A DNA stretch of 64,000 nt from assembly GCA_028751875.1 (NCBI GenBank), contig CM054134.1:65839424-65903423 (forward strand), read 5' to 3'. Positions 11,270 through 21,240 of the stretch are shown in pieces (the stretch's first letter is position 1; every line of letters begins with the position of its first letter). The DNA comes from Rapana venosa (Eukaryota > Mollusca > Gastropoda > Neogastropoda > Muricidae). The position numbers were made by a program, and so were the translations under genes. Below the pieces are notes generated by a model that did not search any database, was not told the origin of the DNA, and saw nothing but the letters and a program-made list of their open reading frames with translations.

Positions 11270-12618
11270 TCTTCAGTCAGGAAATTTTCCATCAGCTCTT
11301 AAAACAGCAATAGTCACACCTCTACTGAAAAAGCACGACCTCGATCCCAACATTCTGAAGAATTATAGGCCTGTCCCAAACTTACCCTTTGTCTCTAAAG
11401 TACTAGAAAAAGTTGTTCTCAAACAGCTCAACAGTCACCTTCATTCCAATGATCTTCTTCCCACTTTTCAGTCTGCCTATCGCCCCAACCACAGCACCGA
11501 AACCACCCAAGTCCACACTTTAGATACACTTCTACTTGCTTCTGATGCAGGAAAAATCTCCCTCCTCACTATTTTTGACTTATCTGCAGCCTTTGATACC
11601 ATAGATCACTCAATTCTTCTTTCTCGCCTCCAAAATACGTTTGGTATTAACGGCACAGCCCTCACCTGGTTTACTTCATACCTCACAGACCGGTTCCAGA
11701 AAGTTATTGTAAACAAAATTCAATCAAAACCTGTCAAAATGGAATGTGGAGTCCCGCAGGGATCAGTCCTGGGCCCTGTTCTCTTTACTCTCTACACTGC
11801 TCCACTCTCACATATAATAAACAACCACCATATTGATCATCATTTCTATGCCGATGATACTCAGCTTCAGTGCAGCGATACTGTTGAAAACTTGCCTTCC
11901 CTCCTGACAAATATGTCCTACTGCCTTCAAGACATTCAAAACTGGATGACTCAGAACAAGTTACAACTTAATGCTGATAAAACCGAAGCCATGCTCATAG
12001 GGACCCAACATAAACTTTCCTCTATCGCAAAAACTTCAATATAATTCAGCAATACGTCAGTTCCTTTGTCCAACTCTGTGAAGTATTTAGGAGTAGTTCT
12101 TGACAACACACTCTCTATGAAAAAATTCTTCACCCAGACCTGCCAGTCTTGCTACTATCAATTATGGCGCATAAGCGCGATTCGCAAGTATCTGTCCACT
12201 GATGCAACTTCCAAGCTTGTCACATCTCTCATTCTTTCACGGTTAGACTACTGTAATTCTCTTTTGGCTGGCCTACCAGCATCATCTATCCACTCTCTTC
12301 AACGCATACAAAACTCTGCAGCTCGACTGGTCCTAAGAAAGAAAAAATCTGAACACATCACTCCTCTTTTGCGATCTCTTCACTGGTTGCCTGTCTCACA
12401 AAGACTGGAGTATAAAATCAATACCCTCTGTTGGCCGTCGCTCCTTCTCTGTTTCTGGTCCATCCACCTGGAATGACCTCCCTCTTTCACTTCGCCAAAA
12501 GCCTTCACTTGATACCTTCAAATCCAGCCTCAAAACACACTTATTTCCTACCTGAGACTTTCCCCCCATATATTTGTCCCTAATTTTCAACAGCATCTTT
12601 CACCTTCTAAGTGTTGTT

Positions 12619-12636
12619 CCGTGTGTGTGTGTGTGT

Positions 12637-12683
<47 letters not shown>

Positions 12684-12735
12684 GTGTGCGCGCGCGCGCG
12701 TGTGCGTGCGTGCGTACGTACGTGCGCGCGCATGG
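12619..12735. repeat. (GT)n-(GC)n-(CGTA)n microsatellite in LINE 3' UTR
   Basis: Counterpart of 8,274-8,366 in the plus-strand LINE copy. Confidence 0.9.
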
Positions 12736-12895
12736 ATTTGAAATCTGTTGTTCATTATGTTTAAGGATAGTTGCATGCCTGTAAATGATTGAGTGCAAGC
12801 GCTTCGATTTGTGTTTTTTTTTACAAGATTCAGCGCTATATAAATTCCTCATATTATTATTATTATTATTAATTATTATTATTATTATTATTATT

Positions 12896-13255
12896 AATTT
12901 TGCCATTTTTCATTATGTTAAGTTGTCTCCACATCTTCTTAGTATCCTTGTGATTTGATACTTCTGAATTGCAAAATGTTGTCCAATAAGTTTTCTTAGC
13001 TTGCTCTATTACTCGGCTGCATCTGATATTAGCATTTTTCAAGGCCTTGTGATTTTCAGTCGATTTATCTTTATTGTAAAATTTGAATATTAGTTTTTTC
13101 TCAGTGACTGCTTTTACAAAGTCGACATTCCACCATACATTACCTAAATTACTGTAGTTTTTGTAGCGCTTGAGTTTAGTTTTGGAATTGTTTCATCGGC
13201 TGCATTTCAAACGGAATCGTAGAAAGAATTGTACATTGTGTCAATATTGTCATGG
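12896..13255 (-). mobile_element. LINE linker fragment (I/Nimb-like), minus strand
   Basis: Read on the minus strand with one or two frame changes this gives MYGGMSTL/VWWNVDFVKAVTEKKLIFKF, then HKALKNANIRCSRVIEQAKK and TYWTTFCNSEVSNHKDTKK with MWRQLN. This is the pattern of the region between endonuclease and RT in several LINE clades. The fragment is cut on its 5' side by the RTE-like element starting at 13,256. Clade is uncertain. Confidence 0.55.
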
Positions 13256-14705
13256 CTGGATGTCATCATCATGATCATCATCAGTCCCGTGACCTTGGCG
13301 GTCGTGGAGGAGACACGAAAGACGATGCCGTGGTAAGCCTCCTCCATCCATCTCGGTCCTCGGCTCTGTGCAGTAGTGCCGAGTCATTCATCCTAGTCCA
13401 TTCTCTGATGTCGTCCATCCATGACTTTTTCTGTCTTCCCCTCTTTCTGCCACCTTCGAGTGTTCCCTGCAGTACTGTTTTTGGCAGAGTGTTGTGGCGG
13501 GTGACGTGGCCCACCCATGTCAGCTTTTTCTTTTTGACGATGGTGAGAAGGGGTTCCTTTGGACCTGCCACCCGTTTATTTGGCTCTTGACAAATTCATT
13601 GGTCTTTCGTTCTCTCCAGGATATGCCCAGCAGTTTTCTATGGCATTTTGTTTCAAATGACTGGATTCACTTTGCTGTTTCAGCAGTCAATGTCCAGGTT
13701 TCACTTCCGTACAGCAGGATAGTCTGAATTAGGGCTTTGTAGAGCTTTAGTTTGATTGGGAAACTGATCTCTTTACTTTTCCATATGGTCATGGAAGATG
13801 TTGCCATGGCTAGTCTGACTTTGATTTCTGTCGTCGATCGCCCGTCCTTTGTGAGTGTAGCGCCAAGGTATTTAAAAGCGTCTATCTCCTCCAGTTTCTG
13901 GCCGTTCATGTAATTTTTTTTTTTGCTGCCTCATCTTCTGTGACGTCCCCCGCCCTGCTGTTCCCACGCCGCTCATTCCAATCTCCCCGCCACAACCATA
14001 CCCAGATTTGTTATGTCTCATCCTCAGAGTTGGAGGTCCACAGGGAGCCAATCACTATCAGGCCGCCGTGGGGCCACCAGCCAGAGAGGCCCTGCACTGC
14101 TGCTGGGTCACTTTGGCGGTGTTCAGTGATGCCTGTTCTGAGCTAACATACGCAGGACACCACCTACTAAGCCCCCTACTAACGACAGTATTACCTCAGT
14201 CGCGGAGCCAGACTGAGTGAGTTGCCCACCCGAGGTGGCAACCACCACAACGTCCTTCCAACGACCGTCCCCAGCGAATCTCCAACCCCAAAGGTTTTGA
14301 CACAAACTCACCACAGGCACAGAAGTGTATGGGCAAACCGAATCTGAGGTCACCATGAGACCAGGGAAGCTGGGACCACCGAATCAGAGGCAATTTTTTA
14401 AATCCATGATGATCAATGACAATGAGGATGACGTAATTATGCTGCTGTGGAAGTGCATATGCTTTGGTTCATGTAAATTTTAGCAGTGGCGTTGCTCGTG
14501 CTGTTCACAAGTACTTTACTTTTCTCCGAGCTCACCTCCATCCCATATGCTCCAGCTCTGTTCTCAAGTCTGGTCATAAGATCTTGCAGCTCTGCGTTAC
14601 TTCAGCCCATGAAGTCAATGTCATTGGCAAACCGCAAGTTGTTGAGGGGTCTGCCGCCAATGGAGATGGTAGAGTGGAAGTCATGGAGGCGCTCATTCTC
14701 GCGGG
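13256..14705 (-). mobile_element. RTE-like LINE, RT end and C-terminal region (clean part)
   Basis: From 14,705 downward on the minus strand the frame gives HSTISIGGRPLNNLRF followed by AND (the catalytic box FADD is FAND here, at 14,620-14,631), ELQDLMTRLENRAGAYGMEV and SSEKSKVLVNSTS. After an inserted sequence at 13,917-14,465 it resumes with YMNGQKLEEIDAFKYLGATL (13,910), then SETWTLTAETAK and, in another frame, EPLLTIVKKKKLTWVGHVTR and KRGRQKKSWMDDIREWTRMN, ending at 13,281. The 3' tail is (TGA)n-like at 13,259-13,285. The Asp-to-Asn change and frame breaks mark it as inactive. The 5' part of this locus probably continues in the corrupted block at 16,866-18,960. Confidence 0.85.
13905..14481 (-). 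mobile_element. About 550-bp retro-inserted sequence with poly(A), inside the RTE-like LINE
   Basis: The insertion interrupts the RTE frame exactly between the residues encoded by ccactgctaaaatttacat and the following MNGQKLEEID. Its left end is a T run (13,914-13,926), that is a poly(A) tail on the minus strand. Direct repeats ttcatgtaa(a)tttt flank it at 13,905-13,917 and 14,468-14,481. The body is GC-richer than its surroundings and shows no open frame I recognise. It could be a non-autonomous element or a processed transcript. A corrupted copy of the whole arrangement is at 16,070-16,635. Confidence 0.7.
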
Positions 14706-15009
14706 GCCACCCCGGAATGACCTTTTTAAATTTTGGAAAAAGTCATTTATCCTTTAAAAAATTTAAAAAATTTTTTTCCTCCTTAAACCCCCTTTCCCCC
14801 CAATTTTTTTGTTCCCCAATTTAACGTTTTTCCCCTTTAAATTTTTTAGTTTTTTTTTGGGGCGCTTGGGGTTTTGGTTTTGGGTTTGTTTTCCCCCCGG
14901 CTTTGTGCGAACGTAGGGTTTGAAATTTGAAATTTGTTTTTATGTTTAAAATAGTTGCCGGGCTTTTGGGGAAGGGCCAACGCCGTTTTGGGTTTTTTCC
15001 CTCCGCTAA

Positions 15010-16865
15010 AAAAAATTCCCCCTTTTATTATTATTATTAAAAAAAATTATTATTATTATTTTTTTTTTTTTGCCTTTTTTAAATTATTTAATTGTCTCCA
15101 CATCTTCTTATATCCTTGGATTTGTTACTTTTTGGGCCCAATTTAAGTTTTTTTAGCTTCTCATTACTCCCTGCACTGATTTACATTTTCAAGCCTTGTG
15201 TTTTTCATTCGTTTTAAATTTTTATTGTAAAATTTGAATTTTTATTTTTTTCCTCATTGACGGGTTTTTACAAAGTCAACTTTCCCACAATACTTTCCCT
15301 AAATTATTTTATTTTTTAGCGCTTGATTTTTTTTGGGAAAATTTTTTTTCATGGGCTGCATTTCAAACCCGGAAGGGAGAAAAATTGTACTTTTGTTTTC
15401 AATTTTGGGCCCAAGGGCTAATGCCCATCATCATATCCATAAAGTCCCTCCCCTTGGGGGCCCTTTGGAGGAGACACGAAAAAAACAGCCGGGGAAAGCC
15501 TCCTCCACCCAACTGGGCCCCGGGCTCGGGTCCCATAGTCCGATCTTTTCATCCTAGCCCCATTCTCTGATGTCGTCCATCCAATATTTTTTCTTCTTCC
15601 CCTCTTTCTCCCCCTTCAGTGTTCCCGGGAAAAAACTTTTTTTGGCAGAGTGTTGTGGGGGGTAGGGTGGCCCACCCATTTCAGTTTTTTCCCTTTTGAC
15701 GTTAAAGGGGTTTCCCTTTTGGGCCCGCCACCCCGTTTATTTGGTCTTGAAAAATTTCTTTGGTTTTTCGTTCTCTCCGGGTTTGCCCACATTTTTCTAT
15801 GGCTTTTTGTTTCAAATGACTGGATTAAATTTTGCTTTTTTCAGCGGGAAAAGTCCATTTTCACTTCCAACACGGGATATCAAATTAAAGGCTTTGTAGA
15901 TTTTTAGTTTGTTTGGGGAAACTGACTCTTTATTTTTTCCAAAGGGGCATGGGAAAGTTCCCAGGGCTATCGCTTTATTTCGGTCTCGATCGCCCCCCTT
16001 TTGTGAGTTTTACCCCAAATTTTAATTTAAAACGCTATCTCCTCCATTTCGGGCCCGGGTCTTTAAATTTTTTTTTTTTTTGCGGGCCCATTTTCTTAGG
16101 GGCCCCCGCCCTGCTTTCCCCACCCGCCATTCCAATCCCCCCCCCGCCACAACCATCCCCAGATTTTTATGTCCACCCCCGATTGGGGGCCACAGGGACC
16201 CAATCACTTTTCGGGGCCGCCGGGGGCCCCCACCAAGGGGCCCTCACGGGCTGCGGGGTCCCTTTGGTTTTTTTCAGTGATGCCTTTTTCTGACTAAAAA
16301 CCCAAAAAAAACCCCACCTACTAAGCCCCCCTACAACGACATATTACCCCCGCCCCGGGGGAGCCAAACGATGTTTTGCCCCCCCGGGGTGAAAACCACC
16401 AAAAACGCCTTTCCAACGACCGCCCCCACAAAACCCCAAACCCCCAAAAGGGTTTTGAAAACAAACTCACCAAAAGCACAGAAGTTGGGGCAAACCAAAT
16501 CTGGGGTCACCATGAGACCGGGGGAAACGGGGCCCCACCGAATCAAAAGGAAATTTTTTTTAAAATCCATAATGATCAATGACAATAGGATAAACCGAAA
16601 ATTTTTGCGGCTGTGGAAGCAAAAATTTTTGGGTTCATGAAAATTTTTTACATTTCTTTTGCTCTCTGTTCACAAGACTTTACTTTTTTTCCGAGCTCAC
16701 CTCCACCCCAAAAGCCCCCAGCCCCTGTTCTAAAGTCGGTCATAAATTTGAAAGCCCCTGCGTTATTTCCCCCAGGAATCAATGTCATTGGCAAACCGCA
16801 ATTTTTTGGGGGGCCCTGCCGCCAAGGGAGAGGGAAGTGGAATCAGGGAGGCCCTCTCTCTTAAT
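15010..16865. repeat. Corrupted second copy of 12,850-14,760
   Basis: Landmarks occur in the same order at an offset of about 2.15 kb: the (ATT)n tail (15,028-15,060), ttgtctccacatcttctta (15,091), the RTE 3' end with catcatcatat (15,427), cccacccatttcagt (15,670), the T-run start of the nested insertion (16,065-16,080), caccatgagaccgggg (16,510) and caatgtcattggcaaaccgc (16,780). The nested poly(A) insertion is in the same place. A shared nested insertion means one locus present twice, most simply as an uncollapsed assembly overlap. Confidence 0.88.
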
Positions 16866-18960
16866 TTTTCCAAAACAGATTAAACAGACGGGAAAAAACG
16901 GGCATCCATGCCCCCCCAAATTGGGGTTTTGAATGGGTTTCCGACCATTGTTCAAAACTGCCCGCTTGGGGTTTGTATGGGTGTTTTAAAGGGTTTTGCA
17001 CTAGTCCTTCTTCAATGCCAAACATTCTGGGCCCTCCACAGGCCTTTTTTTCCATACTCTTTAAAACCCTTCTTAAGTTATAATTGGGGAAAACAGCCTT
17101 CTGATTTAAGTTTTTAAACCCATCAGTTTGGGGCATTAAAAATCTGTTCGTTTGGGCCCCCCTGCCTCCCGGGAACCCATTTGTTCCCTAAATTTTTCTT
17201 CTGCCTCCTTTTTTACCCGATTCAAAAAAATTTTGAGCATGATCTTGCCCCGGGGATGAAGAGCGGGTTTGTTCTATATTTTTGGCTTTGGGCGTAAATT
17301 CCCCTTCTTGGGCGAGTTTTGAGTGTTTGCTCCATTCTTTGGCCCTTTTTTTGTCCCCCCAAATTTTTTGACAATAGCTGTAATAGTTGAAACTGTTTCG
17401 CCCCCATGTTGGGAGCCCCCGGGAATTTCTCTCCTAATTTTTCCTACGGGGTAAGCTCATTTTTCTTCACCCCCCCATCCCTCAGTATATAAAAAGGGGT
17501 ACTTTTTTGATTTGGGCTGTTTCCCCTTCTAAAAAGTTTCTTTCGGGTTGGATTGGTAGTTGTATAGTTCTTGAAAATCCCAAACCCAACCTTTAAATTT
17601 CAGCTGACTTTTTTTGTGTTGGGGTTTTCGGGACTGCCCTTCAATGACGATAAATTTTTGGGAATTTTTTTTTTGTGAGTTTTTTTCGGGTTTTTTTCCT
17701 TTTTTACTTTTTGCCCACTTTCATTTTTTTTCCCACCATCACATTATCACTGACCCCTTTCTCTCTCCTTTAACTTTGGACTTCTTCACAAAAAATTTTG
17801 GCCTTCCAGAATTCTTTAGGGGTGGAAACCTGGGGGTTCAGTGCTCTTTTTGTTCCAGGGGTCCAAATTCATTGATAGCCCCATGGCGGGTTTTTTATTC
17901 CTTGACACCATACCCCCTTTTCCCCTGTTTCTCGGACTGCCTAAATTAAATTGTTGGTGGGGTCATTGATGTCATTTTCCAGAAGTTATTGCCAAAAAAC
18001 TCCGCCCAAAGCTTATTTGGAAAAATCCCCCCTCGACCGGGATCTCTCATTTTGCCCCACTAAAATTTTGAACGGGGGTTTTTGGCGGGCTTTTTTTTTT
18101 TTCCTTCATTTTGAATACCGCACAAAAGGTAAAGGTAAATCCTTTCCCAGCCCGGGTTGGGTTTTTGGTTCTGGCTCTTTGATGCGGGATTTGAAGCCCG
18201 GGGTTTAAGATAAAATCTATTTTTTATGGATTTTGCCGTTTGGCATCCATTTCCCCCTTTAAACTGCTTGGGGGGATAGGGGGAATTGGAAATTAAGTCT
18301 TGGTAACAAACCCCAAAGAAACTGGCCCCCTTCTTTGGGCCCTCCCCAAATTCCAAACGACCAACTTTTCCCGGGCCCCTTGGTTGGGTAAGATCGGGAC
18401 CTACTTTGGCTTTAAAAAACCCCCTTTTAATATGATGATTCTTTTTTGGGAAATTTTCCTTAATTTTCTCTTCAAGATTTTCGAAAAAATTTTTTCTACT
18501 TCTTCACGGCATGGCCCAATTTAGGTGCATGATTTGTAGATGGTGATGGTCTTGGGGGGGCCGACACCCATGCTATTCCGCGGAACCGTTGTACACTGTA
18601 ATAAACCCCAAACTACTTTCCTTTCTGAAAATAAATCCACTTCCATGTTGGGGGGTTTCTTTTCCCCACTGTACCAGATCGGGTTTTCCCTTTCCCTTCA
18701 GTAAATTGCTCCCCTTTTCCTGCCATCTCATTTTCTCCTATCCCAAAAATTTGTCCCTTTTTAAGGGTTTAACTCAAACTCAAATTTTCTTTGATTTTTC
18801 CGGCCGGGTTTAGTGTACGGACTTCCATACCCCAAGGGTTGATCTTTCTCCAGGATTTAAAATGCCTTAACTCCGTACGATTTGTCTTTTTCCACCCGGT
18901 GTTGATAAAAGGGAAAGCGGGGGCCCTTTGGCCCCCGGGCCTCGCCCGACCCGAACATTT
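16866..18960 (-). mobile_element. RTE-like LINE, RT core and upstream part (corrupted)
   Basis: Directly upstream (minus strand) of the duplicated FAND box, the RT motif corresponding to VRQGC..SPVLFNLF is visible in broken form at 16,866-16,915. It is preceded by MFGIEEGLV near 17,030 and by a segment resembling TISLISHPSKIMLKIILNR at about 17,221-17,281. These are successive RT blocks in the correct order for the RTE-like element whose 3' end is at 13,256. The endonuclease should lie up to about 18.9 kb, but I cannot follow it reliably through the errors. Confidence 0.6.
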
Positions 18961-20939
18961 TGGGCTTTTTTATTTTCTCTCTTTTCCCTTTTTTTTTTCT
19001 GGGGCTTAATTTTTCCTTCGTGCCCCAACTCCTCCCCTTGTCCTATAGGGTTTTTTTTTCCTGGGGGTTTTCCCCCCCCACATCACATTTTACTTTTTAA
19101 CTGAAACCAGACAAAATTAAGAACTTCTCTACTACCTACATATATGTATGGTTTTAAAATTATTTAAATTCCGTAAATGTTTGAAAAGTGACCCGTCTGC
19201 TCTCTTAAAATTTGTTTTTGGAATAAAGCCCAGATCAGTTTTTTCTATTTTAAAACTTTTCTTTTAATTTTAAAAAAATTTGGGAAAATGATCACACCAA
19301 AATTTTTCATCATATTTTTTCCATATTACAATCAACTTACAAACAAATTTAAAAATCTAGGGCATTTGGGTCGAGGGGTGGGTACATCAGGTTTCCTGCT
19401 GAAAAAACCCCAAACTTTTTACAAAACAAGGGGTTATCTAAAATTTTTAAAAATCTGTTATTACAAATGGACCTAACGCCGGGGTTTTTTCACTTTTCTT
19501 TTTTAAACCTTTGACGCAAAGGGGAAACCAAAAATGAAAAGGTAATACCAGGGGCTTTCCCACCAGGGAATTTCCCTTTACAGCTTATCTTTATATCAAA
19601 CAAAGACTCTCTAAAGAGGCTTACCGCACACCTTATTGCTGCACCCGGGGGTTTTTTTTGGGGTTTTTGGGAAAAAACCCCCCAACCTGACTGCCTTTAA
19701 ATTCCTATTTCCGAAGAGGGGGGATTACTGGGGGGCAATCTCCACAATAACAAATTTTCCCCCATTCCAAAACACCTGCTCCTCGCTTTTTTGGGGATCA
19801 TCGCCCGACACAGGGACAAACAAAGTAATTTTAAAAAACTTTTTTTTTTCCCCAAAAAGGAAGGGCTTAAAAACACCGCCTATAAAAAATTTTTTTGATC
19901 ACCAGTCTATTTTCATCATCAGCCCTTTTTGGGTAAAAAAAAATACACATTTGATGGTAAATTCCAAAAACTTTACAAAATTCCCACATGTTTAAACTTT
20001 TGTTATATTTCGGGCACGGGAGCCCGTACCCAATCCCGGGTTTTTTTTGTGGTTTGTGTTTTTTAGGGGTTGGGGGGAGTGGTGTTGTTGTGTGGTTTGT
20101 GGGTTTTGGGGGGCGTGTCCTCAAGATAAATTTGCATATCAACATTCAGGCACCGATCATGTTAGGGGGATTGCAATATTTTTTTGTGTTTAAATTTGTG
20201 CTACATGAGGGCCCAAACCGATTGCTTTGTGTAATGTCCTTTTTGTATAGGGAAAGTGGGGTTGTGTTTTGGTGGTGTTGTTGTGTTTTGTGTGTTTTGG
20301 GGGTTTTTTGGGGTTGTGCAAATTGTGAAATTTTTACGTTGTGTTGGGGCGTGCGTCGTGCATGTGTGTTTTTAACAATTCACAAGACCTCTCATATTTA
20401 AATTTTGGGGTTCCTTTTTTTCCGGGATTTTTTTTTTCTTTGTTCACTGGAAAAAGGACCTTTTACTTCCTTATTATTTTTTTTTTTGGCAGTATTTTCC
20501 ATGTCTGTTTCTGTTCTTTTGATATGAAAAATTGCTTAAGTCAGAAAAGTTTCGAGTTCGATTTCGAACTCCCTTTTTCCCCACCGCCTAAAAACACATA
20601 CAAGCGGGGTTTTTTTTTCGGCTGCCTCACAAAAGGGAATCCTTGCGCCGTGCACAGGGGGAAACCCTTTTTCAATTCAAAAACAAACACCACATATTAA
20701 AAATTTTTTCATTTGATTCCAACAAAAAATCACACACAGTGGTATAACAAAATGCTTTCCCGTTTGTTTTTCATTTTCAAACACCGGAACACCCAACCTT
20801 TTCCCCGCACCGAATAAAACCTTTTTCCCAAAACTCCCTAACAGTTATTCCCTCTTCTTATACAAAAAAAAAAAAAAAAAGGGGAAACAGAAAAACAAAA
20901 AAAAAGAAAAACCCTTTCCTTTCTTTCCCATACTCAATT

Positions 20940-21240
20940 CGGGGGGCCCAACCTCCCCCCCCCCCTTTTTTTTTTCCCCCCCACCAAGTTAAGCAGGGGC
21001 GACGGGGTTCCCACTTGGTGGGGGGACCTTTTTGCGCCCCCTTGGGTTTTCAGTAAAATTTCCCCCATTCACCCAACGTAAAGGGGAAACCTGCCCCTTT
21101 AAAGGTCGGGGGAAGGGAAAAACACCAAAAAAAAGGGGAAGGGCGCCGCCCCATTATGTTTCCCTAAAAGTGGGGTCTCTGACCCCTCGTTTCCCCTACG
21201 ACCTATAGGTTAGGACATTTTTTCCCTTTACCTTACCTTC
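20940..21240 (+). mobile_element. tRNA/5S chimeric SINE copy (corrupted)
   Basis: Plus-strand copy of the SINE at 10,952-11,256. The 5S-like part reads accaagttaagcagggg at about 20,983 and cccacttggtgggggga at 21,010-21,030. The downstream body with gggcgccgcccc (21,140), gtctctgaccc (21,173) and cctacgacctataggtta (21,197-21,214) follows in order. The tRNA-like head is almost erased by C and T runs. Confidence 0.75.

Larger units (their letters stand above)
8113..12895. repeat. Large imperfect inverted repeat, arms about 2.0-2.2 kb
   Basis: The two L2-like LINE copies (8,113-10,171 minus and 10,687-12,895 plus) point away from each other with their 5' ends inward. A 515-bp single-copy spacer (10,172-10,686) belongs to the plus copy. 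Arms differ by scattered substitutions, a SINE insertion, a 131-bp deletion and a 53-bp replacement, so they are not a simple fold-back duplicate of one read. Both arms stop at their LINE 3' tails, and the outer flanks are unrelated. Confidence 0.88.
10172..12895 (+). mobile_element. L2/CR1-like LINE, right (plus) arm, with RT core
   Basis: This plus-strand copy extends 515 bp further 5' than its partner (10,172-10,686, linker with KKKYVTRRNLKALDIHTFSS and LLDEHAPPTDHLLPDRPCAP). The RT core follows: [60 protein letters not shown] at 11,739 and the catalytic HHFYADDTQLQ near 11,850. The C-terminal [14 protein letters not shown] and [17 protein letters not shown] segments come next. About 131 bp present in the other copy are deleted at 12,430, between two copies of the 5-base motif aacag (or its complement). 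A SINE sits at 10,952-11,256. The 3' UTR has a GT/CG microsatellite, then agcgctatataaattcc and (ATT)n at 12,847-12,895. Stops (near 12,042) and gaps make it inactive. Confidence 0.9.

Noticed and set aside
8113..12895. Fold-back read artefact as the sole explanation of the inverted repeat
   Set aside because: The arms differ by a SINE insertion, a 131-bp deletion, a CT patch and substitutions, and outer flanks differ. A chimeric read of one template would give identical arms. An assembly join at the centre still cannot be excluded.
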